NCBI GenBank assembly: GCA_945859605.1
Contig: OX243812.1
Coordinates: 49,664,762 to 49,728,761 of the forward strand
Origin: Lumbricus rubellus
Lineage: Eukaryota > Annelida > Clitellata > Crassiclitellata > Lumbricidae
DNA length: 64,000 nt
Direction of reading: 5' to 3'
Shown here: one piece after another, positions 25,124 to 36,224 of the stretch
Position numbering within the stretch: the first letter of the stretch is position 1
Layout: every line of letters begins with the position of its first letter
The notes under the pieces: generated by a model
Database searches by the model: none
What the model saw: the letters and a program-made list of their open reading frames with translations, nothing else
Told to the model about the DNA's origin: nothing
Made by a program: the position numbers and the translations under genes

Positions 25124-26654
25124 TAGGGTGCCAACCAAATGCATGGTCAAAAAATAATTTTGTCTGATCCAGTTGCCCACCCCCTACAAATGTTTTCTAT
25201 GGCAAGAAACTCACGTGATACAAATTTTATTCCAATAGAAGATCATTTAGAGGTAGCTTAGCGCGTCAGTAGTTTATAGTAGCGTATAACATAATTTCTT
25301 CAAAATCGCATATGGAAATAGCTTATATTTACAGAGAACAGGCTGTGCTGTGACTCAATGTTCATACTGACTAAGAATAATAATGTTTCTTGTAATTTTT
25401 TTATCTTTCCCAATTCTTGGATGTTGCTCTAATAACACGGATAAACCATAAAAGGCTAATTAAAGACTGTCAATGTCATTTCATACAACTTCCAGCAATA
25501 CAATCCTTCCTGATGGTGCCTATGTTTTGTCTGAACAAAAGTGTATAAGAAAACACTACTGAGCTTGGTTTGCAGACCAAAATCATGGAATTAGTCGATG
25601 CCAAAGTGTTCAACACCAGATGGGACCTCCAGTGGCAAGAAATCAAGATATTTAGAAGATTTAGATAGGCTACTCACGTATAATTATGCATTTGACGCAG
25701 ACCGGTATGAAAATGGCATAAAGGTGACAGCAACTGCAGTGGTTTGGATCTGGTGCAAAATGAGTTTATCGAGTTCATCCAGCTCAATATGATATTCAGT
25801 CAAGACTGTTAGGAAGAGTATGAGCTCTTTTACCTGGCACTGATATTCTTAAAAGGAGTATAAAGTAAGGGAGATCTGTGCAAGTGTGCATATCCATGCC
25901 TCTGGAGTCCACCCTAGAGCTAGATGGATGGCAAGGTCACAAACAAGGTTACAAAGATACTTATTTTACTCTCAATAAATCTCATCAAATGCGAGTTGTC
26001 AGCTCTCCCAGAGTTCAAGTCAATTGTTAAGTTTACATTCAGTGTCTGTACACACATGCATGTGCCACACCTGATCCTCGCAGTTTATACTGCATGGACA
26101 TGACGCTGTTGCTATACCAATGCTTCGGTGGTTGTGACAACATATATTTAGCAGTTTCTTGTGGCAATTGGAATATCACAGCACTTTTTGGCCCTAAAGA
26201 CCTTCACCCTAGCATTTGAGAGAGCATTTCTGAGTATGCTAGTGCTGAGATATGGGCAGAGAGTCTGATGGTGGTAAACAGTGCTGCTGATTTATTCAAT
26301 GGTGTTCTTGGTCACTATGAAAAACAGAATAAATTTATGTCATAAGTTGCTGAGAGGCACCGCAGGACATTTCTAGTTACTAAGGAGTCTACTATTGCTC
26401 ACCAGTAGTGCTGGGCTCAATTGCTCATCACTAACTTAGCAATAATGAGCACCCTGGATAGCTGTGTATCTTACGCATTGAAACGCCATGGAATTTAACA
26501 TTGTCCAATGCTAAAAACTTTAACCGCGTCAAGCTACCAGTAATTTTTTTTAGAATGCTTCCAAATTTTGTGAGCCTTATTATTTCAACATTGAAAACAT
26601 ATTTTGGGGGTGGGAAGATACAAATTACAAACTTTTATTTTGAGTGTCACCCTA
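25124..26654. mobile_element. hAT-superfamily element with perfect 8-bp target duplication
   Basis: ATACAGAG flanks the element on both sides (25116-25123 and 26655-26662). The element begins TAGGGTGCCA and ends with the inverse of TAGGGTGACA. Eight-base duplications and TAGGGTG ends fit the hAT superfamily. The 1531-base interior has no long open frame. A segment at 25585-25640 and one at 26080-26330 translate for 20-40 codons between stops, but I could not assign them to a hAT transposase. It is degenerate and cannot move on its own. Confidence 0.85.
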
Positions 26655-26699
26655 ATACAGAGCCCTCATATATATATATACATATATAAATATATAAGA

Positions 26700-26950
26700 T
26701 TCATAGCGGCGCTATACAAATGTGCCAAATCAATTACTCGTCATTGTCGTCGTACGTTATAAGTGGTTTTAAAGGAAGTTCACTAATACAGTTTTTACAG
26801 AAGCAAAACAATAAATTATAACATTAATGGAAGTAGCAGTCAATAAAATTGGTCTTAATTAATAATTAATTAAACGCTGATGCATGAAGAGAAAATTATT
26901 ATATTCTGTTCATGAGCGATAAATATTTGGAGTGGCTATTTTGACGGATT
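26700..26950. other. AT-rich island with clustered TAAT words
   Basis: Non-repeat sequence containing CTTAATTAATAATTAATTAA near 26855 and ATAAATTATAACATTAATGG near 26809. These are dense homeodomain-type core sites inside the engrailed intron. Regulatory meaning is only suggested. Confidence 0.3.
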
Positions 26951-26977
26951 TATTGACGCGCTCAAACCACATGTAAA

Positions 26978-27000
26978 TAGGAGAGAGAGAAACAGAGAGC

Positions 27001-27048
<48 letters not shown>

Positions 27049-27300
27049 GGCAGAGACACAGACACAGACACAGACAGAAACGGACGGACAGACGGACGGA
27101 CGGACAGACAGACACAGAGACAGAGACAAACAGACAAACGGACGGACGAACAGACGAACAGACAGACAGAGGTTAAAGAGAGGAGTAAGAGAAACCTGTT
27201 GGAATCGCATAATCAAGGAACTTCACTCACTCATCATATACATATATATATATATATATACATATATATACATATATATGTATTTATATATTATATATAT
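26978..27300. repeat. CAGA-rich array then TA-rich array
   Basis: (CAGA)n lies at 27009-27046 with flanking degenerate copies to 27175. TATATACATATA sequence lies at 27238-27300. Confidence 0.95.
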
Positions 27301-28100
27301 ACATGTGAACAGACGTTGAGCAATAACAATTGCTCCGAATGACAATAATTAATCTCGGCATGATAATTGCGAGCAGCAGCAGCAGCAGCATGCAGCAGCA
27401 GCAGACGCCGCAACTATTTATAACATCATCGTTATAATGATAATAACGAATTCGTTCGCAAGAGTCAATCGACTCGCGATTCACGAGCGACGTCGTTGTC
27501 ATTGAGAAAGCGCTGCATCATCATCGTCATCATCATCATCATCGTCGAATAGCATTGTATACGCATGCTAACGACAAATGCTTTCGCTGCATCTATAACA
27601 CCGAGTAAATGTTCGGCCATTGTGAACGATGCAACGGCCACTGCACGCACCACGCACCGCTGGACCCTGATAGCCAATAGATAGCCGGGCACACGGGCGG
27701 GCGGACGGACGGACGAGGGTGAGGGACGAGGGGGTTCCTCTTGTAATCGGTTTATATAATACGGGAGATCATTGAGCGCCTGGGATTGCGAATTGAATGT
27801 TTTCGCAAATTGTTGTTTTTGTCGGCCTTTCATATGTTTAAAAGGGAGCTGTGGCGGCAGTGATTGTTTCGCTGCAGTTAATTGAAACAGGAAGTGGAAT
27901 TCGATGGATGCCCGGTCCTGTCAGCGATCACCGTGATCACCGTCTCCTTTCGACCATGTCCGATTCCATGGCTTTGTGATGCGTGACGAGGAGGAGGAGT
28001 AGGAGTAGGCTGGTGGTGCATGGTTCTGTTGCATGCATGGTCGTGCTGCTGCTGCTGCAACCGAAGCACGGGGGCATGTCACCGTCGATGCCACTGCTTG
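27301..28100. other. island of complex, CpG-containing sequence in the engrailed intron
   Basis: About 800 bases, mostly unique, with short (CAG)n and (CAT)n runs (27375-27400, 27516-27545). TAATTA-type words occur near 27340-27370. No recognisable coding frame is present, and the minus-strand frames are short. It is one of the better candidates for a cis-regulatory block of engrailed. Confidence 0.35.
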
Positions 28101-28102
28101 CA

Positions 28103-28150
28103 TGAAGTGGGGTGGTGTTGGGGTGGGGTGGGGTGGGGTGGGGTGGGGGA
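28103..28150 (+). repeat. (GGGGT)n G-rich tract
   Basis: At least six consecutive GGGGT units. Several runs of four Gs in 48 bases could form a G-quadruplex on the plus strand, which is the non-template strand for plus-strand transcription and the template for engrailed. Confidence 0.8.
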
Positions 28151-28419
28151 AGAGACAGTGTGTATATGATCTGCATGGGAAAGTGGAGCGTCTCTATACA
28201 CGGCGGCGGCTGTAGCCTATATGCATGGAGACTGCAGGGTTCGATCGGCGACTGGTTCTCATTGTACCAATTGTTGCAGCGACTGAATATGAATGAGAAC
28301 CAACATCTCTTGTGTTTCATGCATCTCGGTGTTTCACAGGAACAAATATATAAATATACAACCGAATGCATGCATCATCCATATGCAATTATACGCATGC
28401 GTGCGTGGAAAACGAGATT

Positions 28420-28510
28420 CACAAACGACGATATATATATATATATACAAAATTATATATATATACAAAATTATATATATAAATGTATACGTATACCCTA
28501 TATATGCGTG

Positions 28511-28548
<38 letters not shown>

Positions 28549-28560
28549 TACGCAGACGAC
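28420..28560. repeat. TA-rich microsatellite cluster
   Basis: Several (TA)n runs are separated by CAAAATTA and GTATACG words. Confidence 0.9.
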
Positions 28561-28813
28561 AGCGACTTTCAATGAGTGCAATCAATCATGACCTGTGGAG
28601 TCAATGCATACAACAACGACAACGACGACGACGACGACATGATAACGAGAATGATTACAGAGGACTCTGATTTAATCGGTCATTTTATCAAAACATAAAT
28701 ATATTATTTATGTCGACAATCGATATCAAGCTATATTCAAGCAACGTTATAGCTATATATATATACGAGGATAATCATGATGCTATATAGTTACGAAATA
28801 ATCAGCATGCAGT

Positions 28814-29006
28814 CAGGGCTTAAAGTGTGGCAGGACGGTCATGGACGGCGCCCATGGATTCAATTGTTTTAAAATCTGAACGCCGTCCTGCCACTTATTG
28901 GCAAGCACAGCTGCCTGAAAATGTATATATGGAGCGGCCTGGCACTTCTTTTGGAAAGGTAAGGGGCGTCCATGCAGGCACTTGTTTTCCCACACTTTAG
29001 GCACTG
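28814..29006. mobile_element. short inverted-repeat element (MITE-like)
   Basis: It begins CAGGGCTTAAAGTGTGG and ends with the inverse of CAGTGCCTAAAGTGTGG, giving 15 of 17 matched terminal bases over 193 bases. The internal phrase ACGCCGTCCTGCCAC recurs near 41192-41206, so the family is dispersed. No clear target duplication is seen. CAGGG ends suggest hAT. Confidence 0.6.
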
Positions 29007-29029
29007 CAGGCATGCATGCAGTAATGATC

Positions 29030-29310
29030 TTATTGATGCTAATGCTGCAGATGCTGATGAAGATGATGATGTTGACGACGACGAAGACGACTATGATGAT
29101 GATCAAGATTATGATTAAGATGATGATGATGATGATCGTGATGATGATGATGATTATGATGATTTTCGTGAGTAGCCTATAGGCCTATGATGATTATGAT
29201 GATTGTGATGATGACGACGGCGATGATGAAGATGATGATGAAGATGATGATGTTGATTGTGATGATGATTATGACGACGACGACGACGCTGATGATGATC
29301 AATATATATA
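29030..29310. repeat. GAT/GAC trinucleotide-rich tract
   Basis: Imperfect GATGATGAT and GACGACGAC runs without coding signs. Confidence 0.9.
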
Positions 29311-29344
29311 TATATACATATATATGAGCGAAAAATTGAAAGAT

Positions 29345-29822
29345 TGCCTATACACCTATAAGAGAAAAAAGAGAGGGACAGAGACAGACAGACAGATACA
29401 GATGAAATTATACAGATGCAGATACAGAGACATAAACAGAGACCCTCAGACAGAGACATAGGCAGACAGACAGAGACAGACAGACAGACAGAGACATAAA
29501 CAGGCAGACAGAGACAGACCGACAGACAGAGACAGACAGACAGAGACAGAAACAGACAGACAGAGACAGACAGACAGAGACAGTTACAGCCAGACACAGA
29601 CAGAGACAGAGATAGAGACAGACAGATAGAGGCACACAGGCAGAGACAGAGACAGACAGACAGAGACAGACACAGACAAATACAGATACAGACACAGACA
29701 AAGACACAGATAGGCAGACAGACAGACAGACAGAGACAGACAGATGGAGAGATAGAGAGATATGCTGAGACAGAAAATATACGTAATATACAGACACACA
29801 GAGACAGAGACAGAGTGCGAGA

Positions 29823-29875
<53 letters not shown>
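29345..29875. repeat. CAGA-rich array ending in (GT)n
   Basis: Imperfect CAGACAGAGA repeats to about 29815 are followed by a pure GT run at 29826-29873. Confidence 0.95.
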
Positions 29876-29878
<3 letters not shown>

Positions 29879-29879
29879 A

Positions 29880-30685
29880 TCGATTTAGTATATACGCACT
29901 GTTCTGAAAGTGCGTCATGACAATGACTTCTCATGACAATAGCAATTGATGACTGTGCCGTTTTCGATATTTTTTTTTATTAGTATATACATCGTATACA
30001 TACAGATTAATATCCGACAGTATTCGGATCACTTTTTTTGGTCCACCCTGTTTACATGAGCAACTCATGTATTTATATGTTGGAAGATCTGAACAGTATA
30101 CAAATTTTCACTTTTTATGCCTCCATGCAGAATAATCAACGGCTTTACATATTTTTTATAGTTTTATTATTATCTTACAAGTGAAGATATAATCCCATAA
30201 ATGTACTTATTATCTGCCCATATAGTTTTAATCCACGCATGAAATTCCTCGATTATATACATTGTATACCGCTATAGGAAAGAGAGATGCCTAAATCTGT
30301 GTATACATAATTATGCAATGCATGCATGCATGCCTGTATACCATTTGTAGGCGCTCTTGTAGCAGCATGGCTGTGTTATGGCGCCACAGAAATTGTCGTC
30401 GTTACATTACATTACCATAAAACATTATTGTTTTCCTCCATCGTTCGGTATACACCGTGTGTTCATAAAAACAAGTGATTCAATCGGTGAACAATGATTC
30501 GTCTGTTCTCTGTTTTGCAGAATGTTTTTGTAGGCATATAATATGATCCCCGCATACAAAGCAATACATGCTAATGCGCATGACTTATGATCAAGTCTTT
30601 CAGTTCATCAGATATACAATACAATAAAATTCAATACTATAGACAATACTGTATGCAACTATATATAGGCCCTTATATATGGCCC
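29880..30685. other. engrailed intron sequence, no gene; dispersed 3'-end fragment
   Basis: Apart from a LINE/SINE-like tail at 30345-30415 (GGCTGTGTTATGGCGCCACAG, then TTACATTACATTACC) I see nothing assignable. Confidence 0.45.
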
Positions 30686-30688
30686 ATT

Positions 30689-31350
30689 GTGTATGTATGT
30701 ATGTATGTATGTATGTATGTATGTATGTATGTATGTATGTATGTATGTATGTATGTATGCATGCATGTATGTATGTATGTATGTATGTATGTATGTATGT
30801 ATGTATGTATGTATGTATGTATGTATGTATGTGTGTGTATGTATGCATGCATGTATGTATGTATGTATGTATGTGTGCATGCATGTATGCATGTATGCAT
30901 GTATGTATGTGTGTATGTATGTATCTATGTATGTATGTATGTATGTATGTATCTGAGTGTGTATGTATGTATGTATGTATGTATGTATGTATGTATGTAT
31001 GTATGTATGTATGTATGTATGTATGTATGTATGTATGTATGTATGTATGTATGTATGTATGTATGTATGTATGTATGTATGTATGTATGTATGTATGTAT
31101 GTATGTATGTATGTATGTATGTATGTATGTATGTATGTATGTATGTATGTATGTATGTATGTATGTATGTATGTATGTATGTATGTATGTATGTATGTAT
31201 GTATGTATGTATGTATGTATGCATGCATACATGCATGTGTATGTATGTATGTATGTATGTATGTATGTATGTATGTATGTATGTATGTATGTATGTATGT
31301 ATGAATGTATGCATGCATATATGTATCTATGTATATGTATGTATGCATGT
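30689..31350. repeat. (GTAT)n microsatellite, about 650 bases
   Basis: Mostly pure GTAT, with GCATGCAT and GTGTGT interruptions at 30758-30765, 30830-30850, 30873-30910 and 31218-31240. Confidence 0.97.
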
Positions 31351-31479
31351 ATATGGTCCTCTGTTCTGAGTTATCAATTGAAGACACTAAACGGTTTTGA
31401 TGTTTTTTTCGGGGCTTTGCAAGGTGAACGGGCGGCTTCGTAGGTGGTCGCTTTTGAGCTTTGAGTATACATGTCTCTC

Positions 31480-31481
31480 AC

Positions 31482-31528
<47 letters not shown>

Positions 31529-31545
31529 GTCTCTCTCTCTGTGCA
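31480..31545. repeat. (CTGT)n microsatellite
   Basis: A clean run at about 31482-31526, then CTCT variants. Confidence 0.95.
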
Positions 31546-31737
31546 TTATTCAGACACATTGTCTGTTCATATAGGCGACTGCATAATGTGTACCTGATAA
31601 ATATAATTATATGAATAGACAGCAGCTTCTTATTTGACATGTGAATTAGACACAGATGCATGACTGCCATGGCAACTGACATATCTCTGCGTATGTTTCC
31701 ATGTATACGTATACATGTTTGTATATATGATTATATG

Positions 31738-31914
31738 ATGTATGTATGTATGTATGTATGTATGTATGTATGTATGTATGTATGTATGTTTGTATGTATG
31801 TATGTATGTATGTATGTATGTATGTATGTATGTATGTATGTATGTATGTATGTATGTATGTATGTATGTATGTATGTATGTATGTATGTATGTATGTATG
31901 TATGTATGTATGTA
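31738..31914. repeat. (GTAT)n microsatellite
   Basis: About 44 copies with a single TTTG interruption near 31790. Confidence 0.97.
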
Positions 31915-32640
31915 TACGAATGCATGTGTTTTTGTGCACGGTATGTTTCTGTATGTCGTCATTTTACATAATTCGTCAAGACTAGTGATGCACATAAAAC
32001 AATGTATATTCTGGGATCCGGTATATATATATGTATATATATATATATATAGTCGATTGTTACACGAAGAGTATACACGGGTTCGATACTCGTCGCCGTC
32101 GGAGACGGTTGCTTTGTATATTAAATATAAACCAACATCCTTGTATACATTATAAGAAAAGCAATTTAAAAACGCAGTTGCATTGCATACTTTTAGTAGT
32201 TCATGCATGCATGCATGTCGTTAAGACATGAGCCACACATATATATATTCAGATGCTCATAAATACACACACACACACCCACACACTCACACATACGCAT
32301 GGACAATAATACACATATAACATTAAACTATAGATATATATAAAGCATAACTTATATATATATATACAATGTTATACATACATGTATATATATATATACT
32401 ATAGCCCACGGGTAAACTCTGATGCATGTGTCCTTCTTGCAAGGCGTATGAATCATGATGCATGGGGTACCTATACCATATGATTTCGATTTAAAGCCCA
32501 AACTCGTTCCCCCATATTCTCTTGGTGGAATGGAATGATTGGGTGGCTAATAGAACCAATGACCGTCTAGCAGCGTCTTCTTCACGTTTGGCCGACAGTG
32601 ATGACCGTTGCTACATGTAAGTCTTATGTCCCCAGGGGTT
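31915..32640. other. mixed TA-rich sequence, no gene
   Basis: TA runs at 32020-32050 and 32325-32400 and a CACA tract at 32262-32295 are separated by unassigned sequence. A GGGTTCGATACTC phrase at 32080 resembles a tRNA T-arm but has no matching acceptor stem nearby. Confidence 0.4.
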
Positions 32641-32800
32641 GATCTTGGTCGACTGTACACCAACTTCGCTGACTTGCTGAATGGAGTCATATGCAGATTA
32701 GCAAGGCCGACGCCGTGTAGTGTATAGTGTATACCCAAGAGGGCCAAGACCTCCTTTCCACTGACTTGGTGGCAGAATCTTGACCAGTGTATACCAATAA
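32640..32800 (-). repeat. dispersed repeat, inverted copy of 35115-35250
   Basis: GGTCGACTGTACACC, AGTGTATAGTGTATACCCAA and CCAAGACCTCCTTTCCACTG occur here. Their reverse complements occur in mirrored order at 35115-35250. The two copies bracket the SINE and the mariner element. Confidence 0.8.
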
Positions 32801-33040
32801 TATTCACATAATTATATCTATACAGTATACACACATACACGCGCATATATATATATACATTCATTCATTCGAACATCTACATAGCACTCATTCAAGAAAA
32901 AACTACTCAGAGACGCTATGTATGTATATATACATATATACACATATATACATATATACAATATACATACATACACACATAATGTCGCCCATTGCCATTG
33001 ATTTACCTTACAATGAACTGGTCTTTATATATATTGTGGG

Positions 33041-33295
33041 GCGCGGTGGTGTAGTGCATGGTAGTGGTGGCGTTGTTGCCTTGGAGCCCTTCCGGCTCCA
33101 AGGCAACGACGCCACCACTACCACTAGGTTCGAGGTTCGAATCAACCTCAGGTCGCCGCGTAAGGACCTTGGGCAAGTCCTTCACTCACAATTGCTCAGC
33201 GCTTCGGCGTGAAACTCCGATGCAGTGTCCGCTCTGCATTCGGGAGCGCCTCTGAGTAGCGATAAGAGCTTGAAGGGGCGCTATAACAAGTGCAC
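33041..33295 (+). mobile_element. tRNA-derived SINE with internal hairpin
   Basis: The head GGCGCGGTGGTGTAGTGCATGG resembles a tRNA 5' half with an A-box. GGTTCGAATCA at 33134-33144 is a B-box. The body (CTTGGGCAAGTCCTTCACT, then GCTCAGCGCTTCGGCGTGAA) and the tail (CTCTGAGTAGCG, GGGGCGCTATAACAAG) recur at 56503-56650 on the other strand. Between the boxes is a 28-base arm (33061-33088) mirrored at 33094-33121 with one mismatch. A (TA)n run follows the tail. Confidence 0.8.
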
Positions 33296-33301
33296 ATACA
33301 A

Positions 33302-33343
<42 letters not shown>

Positions 33344-33849
33344 AGGTACGGCCTATCTCAAATGGTCAGTCTTGTAAACCAAGAGTATAGCCATACAGAA
33401 TGCATCTGCCATGTGATATCACAGTCCCCTTATGCTAATGCATTCTGGAAATGCTCTTTCACAATTCATTCAAGCATTCTTTCTTTGGTGTTAGAAGCTG
33501 CTCGTTCTCAGAGTCTGAGATTTGCAATGAACACTGAACCATTCTACCCCGTGTCCATGACCTTGGGATTCGTCCATTGCTGGCTCAGGGCTATGGAAAA
33601 GGAGATGAGCGCCTCCCTGTGTTCCTCATGGAACGAGATGGGACTGGTTTGATTGGTGGGGTAGCGGACTAGCGGTGCCAAGCTGATGTTGAAATCCTTA
33701 GACATTGTAGAATAACTAGAAGCTTATAACACAATATACAACTTATACTAAAACAATTTACAATTGACCTAGATTATTCCCCTCGGGACCGATTCCGGGC
33801 AAATCAATGTCAATGGGTGATAGACAGGCACATATATATTATATATATA
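33296..33849. other. TA microsatellite and unassigned sequence
   Basis: A (TA)n run lies at 33304-33341. A plus-strand frame then runs to 33652 for about 100 codons, containing the phrase FAMNTEPFYPVSMTLGFVHC. I recognise no family and the frame begins inside the microsatellite. It is probably transposon-derived or chance. Confidence 0.3.
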
Positions 33850-35053
33850 CAGGGTGGGCCAAAAGTATTTGTTCAACTTTGAAGGCCTATAACTTAGGCA
33901 GTTTAGCAAGTAAGTGTATGCTTAATGCATCAAATTAAAGGTCGTTATATCAGCTATAAGTCCGACGAATTTCATTACGGTAGCTTGCACTACGCTCCAT
34001 ATAATTATTGTGCACCGCACCTACCTTGTTTTCTGACGTAAACAATAATTTCATCATTGCGCCGTTAACAGAAGATGACAGCTTTGAAAGCCTATAACTT
34101 AGGCAGTTTAGCAAGTAAGTGTATGATTAATGCATCAAATTAAAGGTCGTTATATCAGCTACAAATGGTCAAAAAGTTACATTTTTAGCTTTAATAATAA
34201 TTGCGTAAAACTACTGTACTGAATATGTATCAGTTTACAATGATTTTAATTCATTCGTCTATCTTGCAAAACACAATACTTGGAAAATTAGTCTGTGCAA
34301 GTTTGCATTATTGATAGCCATTAAGAAATTCAAGAATTATCTAGTCAAATAAATATTCAATGTGTCTTCCACAAGCTCGAATGACTGCATGAATGCGACG
34401 TGCCCATTGATCTATGGCTCCATTGGTGAGTTCCTGGCTGATCTCAGTCCAGCAACGAGTGATGACGCGCTTCAGATGCTCGACGTTTACTATCCGTTCA
34501 CAATCAACCCGTTGCTGCAAAGCACCCCAGATTGAGTAATCAACGGGGTTTAAGTCATGGCTATTAGGCGGCCAGTTATGTGGTTCGATGAACTCAAGAA
34601 CGTTCGCGTTCAAAAACTCCACGGTATGACGAGCGATGTTGTCAGCGGTACGTGCCGAACGAGGACGTCCAGTAACAGGTTTACGTTTAGAACTTGCACT
34701 CGCGTCAATTTGTCTAATTAATCGGTTGAGATTGTTTTTACTCCAGTTTCTAGCAGGAAATTCATTCATCATTTGATATGCATTTAAATGTTTTTCAATT
34801 CTTAAAATTCGAATCAAGGTCCGGTCATCTTCTGTTAACGGCGCCATGATAAAATTACTGTTTACGTCAGAAAACAAGGTAGGTGCGGTGCACAATAATT
34901 ATATGGAGCGTAGTGCAAGCTACCGTAATGAAATTTGTCGGACTTATAGCTGATATAACGACCTTTAATTTGATGCATTAAGCATACACTTACTTGCTAA
35001 ACTGCCTAAGTTATAGGCCTTCAAAGTTGAACAAATACTTTTGGCCCACCCTG
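33850..35053 (-). mobile_element. internally deleted mariner-type element with long inverted repeats
   Basis: TA flanks both ends (33848-33849, 35054-35055). The ends start CAGGGTGGGCCAAAAGTATT. The inverted repeats are about 225 bases (33850-34075 and 34830-35053) and nearly perfect, and they include the first codons of the transposase. After the left repeat, a second direct copy of its inner part occurs (34081-34160), so the left end is partly duplicated. The high arm identity implies fairly recent movement. Confidence 0.93.
34341..34847 (-). CDS. truncated mariner-type transposase (catalytic core deleted)
   Basis: A 168-codon open frame starts at ATG 34847 (MAPLTEDDRTLIRIL). The N-terminal half is a helix-turn-helix DNA-binding domain ending in KRKPVTGRPRSARTADNI. 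The frame then jumps straight to ARHTVEFLN, NWPPNSHDLNPVDYSIWGAL and the C-terminal GRHIEYLFD. The usual enzyme is about 340 residues with a DD(34)D/E triad. Here about 150 residues around the first two catalytic Asp are missing, so it cannot cut DNA. It could still bind the ends. The frame stays open across the deletion. It lies within the TA-flanked element. Confidence 0.85.
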   Translation of the reverse strand: MAPLTEDDRTLIRILRIEKHLNAYQMMNEFPARNWSKNNLNRLIRQIDASASSKRKPVTGRPRSARTADNIARHTVEFLNANVLEFIEPHNWPPNSHDLNPVDYSIWGALQQRVDCERIVNVEHLKRVITRCWTEISQELTNGAIDQWARRIHAVIRACGRHIEYLFD

Positions 35054-35099
35054 TATATATATATATGCGCACGTACAAGTGCACATACAATGTGAATAT

Positions 35100-35860
35100 A
35101 GGCCTATTGGTGACAATTTGGTATACACTCTCTGGTCAAGATTCTGCCACCAAGTCAGTGGAAAGGAGGTCTTGGCCCCCTTAATTGGGTATACACTATA
35201 CACTATGACTCCATGCAGCAAGTCAGCGAAGTCGGTGTACAGTCGACCTAGTCGAGGCCTAAAGTTACACGGTGTGTGGAAGGATCAATTGTACGGCCTA
35301 GTGTGAGGTGGTGAAAGACACAGGTGAGTGGGGAGATCTGGAAGACAAACACTGCATAGATAATTTGCATATTAATAACCTCCGAGGAACCCTGCAGCTG
35401 AGCATGTTTAGCGAGTGAAATGATCTTGGTCACTAGCCTGTCCGGCAAACTTAAAGCATAGGGTGATTGACAAGCACATCTCTACATAGACCCGCCTAGT
35501 CACGTGACTGGTTTACGGAGAAACTGACCATAGCGAGTTTGGCCTTTAAGAAAAGCTGATGTACAGGCCTATATACACGTCATCGCCGACACACGTAGAG
35601 AGATACAACCATGCATATAAAAAATATATATGTAAATATATATATATGTAAATGAAAAATTTTCTGCATATTTATCTATGCATCGTAATATAAAATGTAT
35701 ATAATATGCATGCATTATATTGCGCATATGCTTACATATATACGTATACGTATACATATACGAGCATATACGTATGTATACGTACATACATGTACATGCA
35801 TACATACACATACATACATACATATACATACATACACACACATAGCCTACATACATAGCC
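35100..35860. other. inverted repeat copy and TA-rich sequence, no gene
   Basis: 35115-35250 is the mirrored copy of 32640-32800. The rest is unassigned sequence passing into CATA-like microsatellite. Confidence 0.5.
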
Positions 35861-36224
35861 TACATACATACATACATACATACATACATACATACATACA
35901 TACATACATACATACATACATACATACATACATACATACATACATACATACATACATACATACATACATACATACATACATACATACATACATACATACA
36001 TACATACATACATACATACATACATACATACATACATACATACATACACACACATACATACATGTACAATTGTACATACATACATACATACATACATACA
36101 TACATACACATAGCCTAAATACATACATACATACATACATACATACATACATACATACATACATACATACATACATACATACATACATACATACATACAT
36201 ACATACATACATACAAACCTACAT
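35861..36224. repeat. (CATA)n array, left part of a split array
   Basis: A mostly pure CATA array with short CACA, TGTACAATTGTACA and CATAGCC interruptions. It stops abruptly at the 1.2 kb element and resumes at 37446 in the same orientation and unit, so the element appears to have split one array. Confidence 0.93.

Noticed and set aside
32060..32115. tRNA gene suggested by GGGTTCGATACTC
   Set aside because: No acceptor stem or D-arm can be paired around it. A SINE scrap or chance is likelier.
33290..33652. 120-codon frame as a host gene
   Set aside because: It begins within a TA microsatellite, shows no known motif, and lies among transposons. I cannot support it as a gene.
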